A stretch of DNA of 12,560 bases from JARRNO01 sp037384885 (GTDB lineage Bacteria; Acidobacteriota; UBA4820; DSQY01): positions 1-12,560 of the forward strand of contig JARRNO010000156.1 in the NCBI GenBank assembly GCA_037384885.1. Direction: 5' to 3'. Position numbers and translations under genes: made by a program. Of the stretch, positions 8,260 to 12,560 are shown piece by piece; position 1 is the first letter of the stretch; every line of letters starts with the position of its first letter. The notes beneath the pieces are model-generated. The model was given only the letters and a program-made list of their open reading frames with translations, ran no database searches and was not told the DNA's origin.

Positions 8260-8298
8260 GGTGAAAACACTATCTGGATTTCGGATGGCCTACAGAGG

Positions 8299-8309
8299 GT
8301 GATGATCAC
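8299..8309. promoter_or_regulatory. Small palindrome GTGATGATCAC, operator-like
   Basis: The two 5-base arms GTGAT and ATCAC are exact inverted copies around one central G. On the minus strand it lies roughly 80 bases upstream of the inferred start of transcription, a position used by activators. It is too short to name a regulator and could be chance. Confidence 0.25.
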
Positions 8310-8321
8310 AATGAGGTGGTG

Positions 8322-8442
8322 GGACGGGGCCGCGGGCGCTTAACGCGCCGTCTTGCTCCGGTCAAAGTCCCTGCTGAAAAGCAAGCTTTTCACCCGTTCC
8401 TTTTGACCGTCGCGCCGCACTGCGTGCGGAGCGGCCCCGTCC
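8322..8442. repeat. Concentric three-level inverted repeat able to fold as a four-way junction
   Basis: Three perfect inverted repeats share one centre near 8383. The outer arms are GGACGGGGCCGC (8322-8333) and its complement at 8431-8442, 12 bases. The middle arms are CGGTCAAA (8359-8366) and TTTGACCG (8402-8409). The inner arms are TGAAAAGC (8375-8382) and GCTTTTCA (8385-8392). The flanks between outer and middle arms each hold a hairpin of their own: GGCGC/GCGCC at 8335-8349 with a five-base loop, and CCGCAC/GTGCGG at 8415-8429 with a three-base loop. The result is a closed stem with three arms. It could be a structured RNA, a palindromic mobile element or a cruciform-forming site. It matches no RNA family that I recognise. 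Confidence 0.75.
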
Positions 8443-8541
8443 TTCCCGACACCCAGCCGAGATGCGGGTTTTTGCCTTCACCCCCCATATAAAGGGAAAC
8501 GTGCGCCGACAGTCCGGAGCTGCCTCCTGCGTCACTGCTCA

Positions 8542-8590
8542 CCGGTTCACATCCTCGGAGTACATCCCAGTACGCCTGCGGTGTGACCGG
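8542..8590. repeat. Imperfect hairpin centred on a GTAC pair
   Basis: CCGGTTCACA (8542-8551) pairs with TGTGACCGG (8582-8590) with one bulged T. Near the tip GTAC (8560-8563) pairs with GTAC (8570-8573), with GG/CC one mismatch further out. The stem between these two parts is poorly paired. The look is that of a dispersed intergenic repeat; copy number elsewhere cannot be judged from this window. Confidence 0.5.
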
Positions 8591-8629
8591 CTCGCGTTCC
8601 TTGGATTCAGCCGCCGTCCGGTCGGCAGC

Positions 8630-8672
8630 CGGATTTTTCGATTTTGCCTCAAAATCCGATCATGCGCGCATG
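8630..8672. repeat. CGGATTTT/AAAATCCG inverted repeat followed by a 12-base palindrome
   Basis: CGGATTTT (8630-8637) is the exact inverted copy of AAAATCCG (8651-8658). An alternative inner pairing, GATTTTG with CAAAATC, is also possible. Two bases later CATGCGCGCATG (8661-8672) is a perfect palindrome. Neither arm is followed by a T-run on either strand, so I do not call a terminator. They continue the run of symmetric elements in this block. Confidence 0.55.
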
Positions 8673-8688
8673 CCTTCGCAGGAATTAC

Positions 8689-8746
8689 CGGAGGCGCGCC
8701 GCCTTCGGCGCCTCCGAGGCTTCGCCTCTCGCGGACTTCGTCCGCG
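8689..8746. repeat. Three back-to-back GC hairpins with TTC (GAA) loops
   Basis: Hairpin 1 has a 9-bp stem, CGGAGGCGC (8689-8697) with 8708-8716, and a ten-base loop ending in TTCG. Hairpin 2, GAGGC-TTC-GCCTC (8716-8728), shares one base with hairpin 1. Hairpin 3 is CGCGGAC-TTC-GTCCGCG (8730-8746). Read on the minus strand the loops are GAA. Hairpin 2 then contains GCGAAGC, a known exceptionally stable DNA mini-hairpin. No gene or terminator explains the set. It lies about 320 bases beyond the glutamate-cysteine ligase stop and could form in its 3' transcript. Confidence 0.7.
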
Positions 8747-8794
8747 GCCCCCGGAAAAAAAGAAGAAGCGGGGGAGCAAGGCGGGCCGCGCCAA

Positions 8795-8811
8795 TGGCCG
8801 CGTTGCGGCCA
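8795..8811. repeat. Hairpin TGGCCGC-GTT-GCGGCCA
   Basis: Seven perfect base pairs around a three-base loop. No T-run follows on either strand. It is one more symmetric element in the block between the two operons. Confidence 0.5.
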
Positions 8812-9066
8812 AGGAAGAGGGGAGAGGGGAAAGGGTAGACGCCGGAGGTAGCGGGCTTCGCATGCGCCGCGAAACTCGGCGCGACGGCGGAGCGTTGGCG
8901 GCCGACGGCAGTCAAAAATTGGGGAGACGTCCTTTGCGGGTCTCTTCCCAGGGGGGGAGATTTGCAGAAACCCAAACCTTGCATGCCTTGTCGGTATTCA
9001 TGTGATGTTGGCCGTGGGAGGCGTCTCCTGACGCTGACTTCCCGCAGCGGCAGGCTATTCAAATCT

Positions 9067-10425
9067 CTAGCATCCGACGTCCGTCCGCTGACGTCCGTCG
9101 GACCGCGCCGCGGCCTGAATCCCCAGCTCCGGACCCTGCCAAAGGCCGTCGTCGTTCTGAACCCAGCCCATGGATGGAGAGCGTTTTTCGCGGGCAAGTT
9201 CTTCAAGCGGCGCCAGGTACGAATCGGGTTCCTTCTGAGCGGCAAGGCCGGCCATGGCGGCGTCCAGCAGCATCTTCCAGCCTTCGAATAACCCCGGACC
9301 TGTCTGTGGCCGCCAAGCAGTGCCGAGGCGCCCGGCATCCAAAAGGGCCGTTCGAAGGGGCTGTGCTTCGGCCCGGGGAAAAGCCTCCGCCCATTGCTGG
9401 CCGCCGCGTCGTCCAAGAAGGCCTTTGAACAGGGCGGCGCACGCCATGATGAGGGGGAGCGGCAGCGTGTCCAGCGTGCGGATTTCGAGGTACCCCCTCA
9501 TCCTGAGATCGGTAAAGATGGCCGTGTTGTGAAGGCGCCAATCGGCGATTGTGATGGGGCCCAGTTCACCTGGATTGTCCAGAATTTCAGCGAAGGTCCG
9601 GCCGCCTCCCGGGACCCACTGCCCGTCCCTCACAAAAAAGACGGCGGGACGAGACAAGCCATAGTCCACAAGGCTTCTGAATCCGAAGCCCTCGGAAAAG
9701 AGGTGGTCGGGAAGGCCGCAGCGGTCGGGATCGGTCCTCTGCCAGATGTCCGGCCGCAGCGTCTGCCAGCCGTTGGGACGGCCGCCGTAAACGGGAGCGT
9801 TCGCCGTGAGCGCCGTGAGGTAAGGGAGAATGGGGAGCAGGGCGCGCACCATTTCCGCCAGGTGAGCCTCGTCTTCGTAGTCGAGGGTAATCTGAGTGGC
9901 GGCCGTCAACTTCATCATCCAGCGTCCGCGGTCCCCCCGGGCGCGCAAGTGACTGGCCAGAATGCGGTACCGCGACTTGGGAACGTCGTCGTTGTCTTCG
10001 GGGGCGTTCAAGGGCGCAAGAGCCCAGGGAGCAAGGCGAAAGCCTAGGGAGCGGGCGTTCTTTTCGGCCCGGGCTACTTGGCTGCGGAGAAACGCCTGGG
10101 TGTCGGCGAGCCGCTCTTTTGGAGGGGCTGCGAGTTCCACCTGGCCGCCGGGTTCCAGCTCAAACATCCCTCCGTCCGGAAGTTCGAGGGCGATCAGGTG
10201 CCCGTTGTCCTCGATGATCCCGTCCTTGAGAGACCTGAGGCGTTTGAGAAGAGCCTCCACGCCCCGTGCTCCGAAGAAAGGGACAAGCCGCCCTTCTTCG
10301 TTCACGGGCAGAAGCTCCCACTCCACGCCGAGCTTTCCCGGAGACGGGTGGGGAAGCCGAAAGTGTTCCTCCAGCTGGGATGCGCTGGTGACCGGGGTGC
10401 TGTCACTGGAGACATAGGTACTCAT
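9067..10425 (-). CDS. gshA: Glutamate-cysteine ligase, plant/alphaproteobacterial type (GCS2 fold)
   Basis: The 452-residue product would join glutamate and cysteine with ATP to gamma-glutamylcysteine, the first step of glutathione synthesis. Landmarks match the GCS2-like, plant-type ligases rather than E. coli GshA. GVEWELLPV (33-41) corresponds to the metal-binding GTEHEKFGF region. ELEPGGQVELA (89-99) carries the acidic active-site strand. Further landmarks are VPKSRYRIL (148-156), AATQITLDY (175-183), GRPNGWQTLRPDIW (215-228), RTDPDRCGLPD (230-240) and LEIRTLDTLP (313-322). The ATG at 10425 has AAGAAGG six bases upstream. It follows the ParA-like fusion gene by 98 bases on the same strand and may share its transcript. 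No glutathione synthetase is in view. A related amine ligase of the same fold (EgtA-like) is the main alternative. Confidence 0.85.
   Translation of the reverse strand: MSTYVSSDSTPVTSASQLEEHFRLPHPSPGKLGVEWELLPVNEEGRLVPFFGARGVEALLKRLRSLKDGIIEDNGHLIALELPDGGMFELEPGGQVELAAPPKERLADTQAFLRSQVARAEKNARSLGFRLAPWALAPLNAPEDNDDVPKSRYRILASHLRARGDRGRWMMKLTAATQITLDYEDEAHLAEMVRALLPILPYLTALTANAPVYGGRPNGWQTLRPDIWQRTDPDRCGLPDHLFSEGFGFRSLVDYGLSRPAVFFVRDGQWVPGGGRTFAEILDNPGELGPITIADWRLHNTAIFTDLRMRGYLEIRTLDTLPLPLIMACAALFKGLLGRRGGQQWAEAFPRAEAQPLRTALLDAGRLGTAWRPQTGPGLFEGWKMLLDAAMAGLAAQKEPDSYLAPLEELAREKRSPSMGWVQNDDGLWQGPELGIQAAARSDGRQRTDVGC
9073..9102. repeat. Overlapping direct and inverted repeat at the 3' end of the ligase gene
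   Basis: GACGTCCGTC occurs at 9076-9085 and again at 9090-9099, 14 bases apart. The same stretch has inverted arms TCCGACG (9073-9079) and CGTCGGA (9096-9102). It encodes the last residues of the ligase (around RSDGRQRTDVG) and ends four bases before the stop codon. It may be a slippage duplication, or it may stabilise the mRNA end. Confidence 0.5.
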
Positions 10426-10523
10426 GGTTGACCTTCTTCATGACTCCCCGCCGCGCCGGAATGGCGGGAGGGCGGGGCTTCGGGGCGCTCTACGCCACTG
10501 GGCGGGGCAGAAACCAGACAGTC

Positions 10524-12131
10524 CTATTCCGGATGTTCTTCCCGCCAGCTGCTGTACCGGGCCATGTAGTCGTTGAGAACCCGGTCGGGATCCAGATGCA
10601 AATAATCGGCGATCTGCTTCAAAAACGCCTTCAGATAGATAACGGCGGGCAGCGCATCGAAATTCTCTTCTTCGATGCACTGGATGTACCACGACCGGAT
10701 GTTGGTTTCCGAAACGATCTCCTCCACGGAGATGTTCTGGGATTCCCGGGTAAGGCGCAGGGCCGGCCCATCAAAGGCCTTGATCTCTTTCAGGAGGGAC
10801 TCGAGCGTCCGGATTCGCCGCGAGGCGGTATCCTCGACGGCGGGAATCTCCGCCTCCTGGTCCGGCGGAGGAGAAGGCGGAACGGAGGCACCCTCCTTGG
10901 GCGGTTCGCGGTACTCGCTGACCCGTTGTTCCGGCGTCATCAGCCCTCTGGAAATAAGGTCGTCATCATAGCGAATCCGGAAACTGCTTGAAATCAGGGT
11001 CTTGTAGGCTTCTTCGAGCCTGTCCCGGACCATCTCCCGCTCTTCCTTCGTGAGCAGCCCGATGGTCAGGTTCGACGTTTCCAGGTAAGGCTCGAGCTTG
11101 CGGGTGTAGGCCGCCTGGATGTCCTTGGGCATGGCGTTGAAGGGAAGGTCGAGCAGTTCGTAGGCGTTTTCTTCCTCTTCCCGCTGCTGCTGAAGCCAGC
11201 TTTCGGCCGGAGGGGGCTCCTTCTCTTCCTTCAGAAGCAGGTTGGCCAAGCGTTCCACCGCCATGCTGAAGGCGCACATGGGATACGCTTTTGATATGGC
11301 TTCGAGCGATTCGGCGGCGCCGGCCGCCTGTTCGTCCCAGTCCACCGGTCCGAGGTACCGGAAAGGAACCAGAAAGTATCGGCGCAGCAGCGCCTCGACC
11401 TGGGCGCCGAGCCGGCCGTTGCGCGCCGCCTGCGCGCCGGTGACGACAAAGGTCAAGGCGAGCCGCTTCATGCGGCTTTCCAGGGCGTCAAGATCGCCGT
11501 CCTTGATGCCTTCGACTTCGGCAAGCCCGTTGAAAGGAGATTCCCAATTGAGCTTGTCAGCCAGCTCTGCGTAACGTTTCTTGTTCAGAGTGGTCTGGAT
11601 CAGCCGGTGGAGAAGGGCCCGGACAAAGCGGTAGAAGGGTTCGAGGCCGGGCTGGGTGGCCTGGCAGGGCAAGACCGCCGTATCCGCGCTCAGCATGAAG
11701 TCGAGGGTGTCCATGTCCGTGCCCGATCCGGAGTCGATCAGGATGTAATCGTAATCGGCCTCCCGCAGGCCCGCAAGAATTTTCTGCTTGACCAGGTAGG
11801 CCATGTTGGCGGCTTCCGGGATATCGGGGCTGCCCGCCAGCAGGAAGAGGTTCTGAATCGGCGTGGCAACCACGGCGTCGCCGATTTCCTCGACTTTTTT
11901 CCGGGCGAGGGAGCCCAGGTGGACTTCTGGCCGCATCATGCCCAGCGCAAGGTGGCAGGAGGCCTCGCTCAGCGCGGCGTCCACGAGCAGGACGTTGCGG
12001 CCTTTCTTAGCCAGCTGGATACCGAGGTTGGAAGCCAGGAGCGTCGTTCCCACGCCGCCCGTGGGGGCGCCGAAGGAGAGGATCCTGGCCGTTTTATTGT
12101 CATCATCCTTGAAAAGCTTTTCCGGACTCAT
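10524..12131 (-). CDS. Fusion: ParA/MinD-like P-loop domain, J-like domain, RodZ-type HTH
   Basis: ATG at 12131 (GAGGAG four bases upstream) gives 535 residues; an in-frame extension to 12284 has no such site and reads GC-rich leader. Residues 15-300 resemble ParA/MinD/FlhG: a P-loop at 23-30 (PTGGVGTT), Walker A' LLVDA (48-52) and Walker B YILIDSGSG (129-137). Both lysines of the deviant Walker A are replaced by Thr, as partly seen in TadZ/CpaE. Residues about 322-392 (YELLDLP, then LEEAYKTLISSSFRIRYDD) resemble a J domain but lack HPD. A Pro-rich linker (410-430) leads to a RodZ-like HTH (about 455-522, with ISVEEIVSETNIRSWYI and ALPAVIYLKAFLKQIADYL). There is no transmembrane helix. The likely role is a cytoplasmic positioning or polarity scaffold; this is inferred and I know no gene name for it. 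Confidence 0.88.
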   Translation of the reverse strand: MSPEKLFKDDDNKTARILSFGAPTGGVGTTLLASNLGIQLAKKGRNVLLVDAALSEASCHLALGMMRPEVHLGSLARKKVEEIGDAVVATPIQNLFLLAGSPDIPEAANMAYLVKQKILAGLREADYDYILIDSGSGTDMDTLDFMLSADTAVLPCQATQPGLEPFYRFVRALLHRLIQTTLNKKRYAELADKLNWESPFNGLAEVEGIKDGDLDALESRMKRLALTFVVTGAQAARNGRLGAQVEALLRRYFLVPFRYLGPVDWDEQAAGAAESLEAISKAYPMCAFSMAVERLANLLLKEEKEPPPAESWLQQQREEEENAYELLDLPFNAMPKDIQAAYTRKLEPYLETSNLTIGLLTKEEREMVRDRLEEAYKTLISSSFRIRYDDDLISRGLMTPEQRVSEYREPPKEGASVPPSPPPDQEAEIPAVEDTASRRIRTLESLLKEIKAFDGPALRLTRESQNISVEEIVSETNIRSWYIQCIEEENFDALPAVIYLKAFLKQIADYLHLDPDRVLNDYMARYSSWREEHPE

Positions 12132-12150
12132 CGTTCTCCTCAGATTGGCC

Positions 12151-12180
12151 AGTGTACCGCAGCCGCCCTCCCCCCGGCAA
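12151..12180 (-). promoter_or_regulatory. Sigma70-like promoter of the ParA-like fusion gene
   Basis: On the minus strand TTGCCG (12180-12175) and TACACT (12156-12151) are separated by 18 bases. Transcription would start near 12144, giving a leader of about a dozen bases that contains the GAGGAG ribosome-binding site. The spacing and closeness to the start codon also support ATG at 12131. Confidence 0.45.
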
Positions 12181-12399
12181 TGAGGAGGCTTCCCTCCGGA
12201 TGAAGGCGGCGCCGTACATTCCAGCGGGTCCGGGGCCGCCGGCGCTGCCCGCCCTTTCTTGCCCGCGCGGCAAATCCCGCACATACAACCAACGTCTCAC
12301 CGTCCATGATTCAGTGTCGGCACCCCGGCCATCGCACCCCTCGACGAGGTTGAGTGTTCGAGCTCTCGGGTTGTCCTTTGGGGATGCCTTCGAAAAAGA

Positions 12400-12421
12400 T
12401 GGTGCGCCCGGAGGGACTCGA
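12400..12421 (-). other. tRNA 3'-end fragment with CCA: candidate attachment site remnant
   Basis: Read on the minus strand, these 22 bases are a T-loop remainder (TCGAGT), the 3' half of the T-stem (CCCTC), a seven-base acceptor strand (CGGGCGC), discriminator A and CCA. A T-run (TCTTTTT) follows directly. Upstream bases do not supply the T-stem partner (CAAGC instead of GAGGG), and there is no GCGCCCG acceptor partner about 70 bases away, so no whole tRNA is present. A 3' fragment of this size is the usual duplicated block left by tyrosine-integrase insertion into a tRNA gene. The orientation places the inserted element to the right, beyond 12421, and old chromosome to the left. Confidence 0.55.
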
Positions 12422-12560
12422 TGCTTGTTGACCTAGAAGCCTCGGGGCCAGAGGCCCCTGCGTTTCAAGGTGCACAACGCATCCCGGGGCGTGTCCCCTT
12501 CCTCGGTTTCTACCATCCGCCGCCAAGCAGTTGGCGGCAAATTTTGAAACCTACGGACAA
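12421..12560 (+). CDS. Possible start of a gene running off the right edge (weak)
   Basis: ATG at 12421 opens a frame of 46 codons with no stop before the edge. GGAGG lies seven bases upstream, although those bases belong to the antisense of the tRNA fragment. The peptide (beginning MLVDLEASGPEAPAF) is unfamiliar. A frame this long is expected fairly often by chance at this GC content. A competing open frame enters from the right on the minus strand and stops at 12433. Only sequence beyond the edge can decide. Confidence 0.15.
   Translation, partial: MLVDLEASGPEAPAFQGAQRIPGRVPFLGFYHPPPSSWRQILKPTD
12444..12458. repeat. Hairpin GGGGCC-AGA-GGCCCC
   Basis: Six GC pairs around a three-base loop, 22 bases to the right of the tRNA fragment. 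There is no T-run, so it is unlikely to be a terminator. It lies on the side where an inserted element would begin. Confidence 0.5.
12519..12538. repeat. Hairpin GCCGCCAA-GCAG-TTGGCGGC
   Basis: Eight perfect base pairs with a four-base loop. On the plus strand it is followed by AAATTTT, a weak terminator-like tail. It could end a plus-strand transcript or be a repeat at the edge of an inserted element. Confidence 0.5.

Larger units (their letters stand above)
8212..9066. other. Long gene-free block rich in inverted repeats
   Basis: I find no credible gene in these 855 bases. Plus-strand frames at 8462-8851 and 8583-9005 translate to low-complexity Arg/Gly/Ala-rich peptides that simply read through GC-rich hairpins. 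They have no ribosome-binding site and no family resemblance. The block holds the probable promoter of the binding-protein operon at its left end, then a 121-base concentric inverted repeat, a GTAC-centred imperfect hairpin, a 12-base palindrome, three tandem TTC-loop hairpins and one further hairpin. It ends at the stop of the glutamate-cysteine ligase gene. Such density suggests dispersed repeat elements. Confidence 0.7.
12132..12560. other. Gene-poor right edge
   Basis: No convincing complete gene lies in these 429 bases. The first fifty hold the promoter of the ParA-like fusion. The remainder holds a tRNA 3'-end fragment and two GC hairpins. Frames here are short, and an in-frame extension of the ParA-like gene to 12284 has no start signal of its own. 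Confidence 0.6.

Noticed and set aside
8912..9001. 29-codon minus-strand frame starting MNTDKACKVW
   Set aside because: No ribosome-binding site in front of the ATG, very short, no support from context.
8462..9005. Plus-strand frames of 129 and 140 codons in the intergenic block
   Set aside because: Arg/Gly/Ala-rich low-complexity translations reading through hairpins, overlapping each other in different phases, with no ribosome-binding site and no recognisable fold.
8685..9416. Minus-strand frame of 243 codons
   Set aside because: It overlaps the 3' part of the glutamate-cysteine ligase gene out of frame, then runs through the hairpin block. It is a shadow of the real gene plus repeat sequence.
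12132..12284. N-terminal extension of the ParA-like fusion to 12284
   Set aside because: Cys/Pro/Gly-rich translation with no ribosome-binding site, and it overlaps a plausible promoter. ATG at 12131 has GAGGAG just upstream.
12400..12475. A complete tRNA gene ending at 12400
   Set aside because: The T-stem does not pair, and no acceptor 5' strand or anticodon arm is found in the right place. Only the 3' end is tRNA-like.
12433..12558. Minus-strand frame entering from the right edge and stopping at 12433
   Set aside because: About 41 codons, no recognisable motif, and it competes with an open plus-strand frame. It cannot be separated from chance without the sequence beyond the edge.
8205..12560. 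A CRISPR array or other regularly spaced direct repeats
   Set aside because: The repeats seen are inverted and of unequal unit and spacing. No direct repeat recurs at regular intervals and no cas-like gene is present.

Overview
The window looks like a GC-rich chromosomal segment of a Gram-negative bacterium, probably a deltaproteobacterium (Desulfobacterota or Myxococcota type). That placement is an inference from gene content: NtrY/NtrC-like signalling proteins, a plant/alphaproteobacterial-type glutamate-cysteine ligase, and a ParA-like/RodZ-HTH fusion. No marker gene is present to settle it. A run of seven Ns at 8205-8211 shows that this is a draft or metagenome assembly.

Left part (1-1741). 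A four-helix membrane protein on the minus strand runs off the left edge; it has no stop codon inside the window. It is divergent from an alpha/beta hydrolase of the YheT type on the plus strand.

Centre (1751-8204, minus strand). Five genes form one compact operon, read right to left: a periplasmic solute-binding protein (5' end lost in the N gap), a membrane histidine kinase with a large extracytoplasmic domain, a soluble REC-PAS-kinase hybrid, an ABC ATPase and an ABC-2 type permease. Start and stop codons overlap by 4, 11 and 16 bases at three of the four junctions. No importer permease and no DNA-binding response regulator are encoded. The best reading is that the binding protein senses a ligand for the kinase and the exporter responds to or protects against it.

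Intergenic block (8212-9066). About 850 bases carry no convincing gene but are unusually rich in inverted repeats. They include a 121-base concentric structure that can fold as a four-way junction (8322-8442), an imperfect hairpin, a 12-base palindrome, and three back-to-back hairpins with TTC/GAA loops (8689-8746).

Right part (9067-12560, minus strand). A glutamate-cysteine ligase gene lies downstream of a three-domain fusion: a ParA/MinD-like ATPase fold lacking both Walker-A lysines, a J-like domain lacking HPD, and a C-terminal RodZ-type helix-turn-helix. A plausible sigma70 promoter sits immediately upstream of the fusion. Further right, 12400-12421 reads on the minus strand as the last 22 bases of a tRNA gene including CCA, followed by a T-run but with no tRNA body. 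This is what is left at the distal end of an element integrated into a tRNA gene, so a genomic island may begin at the right edge.
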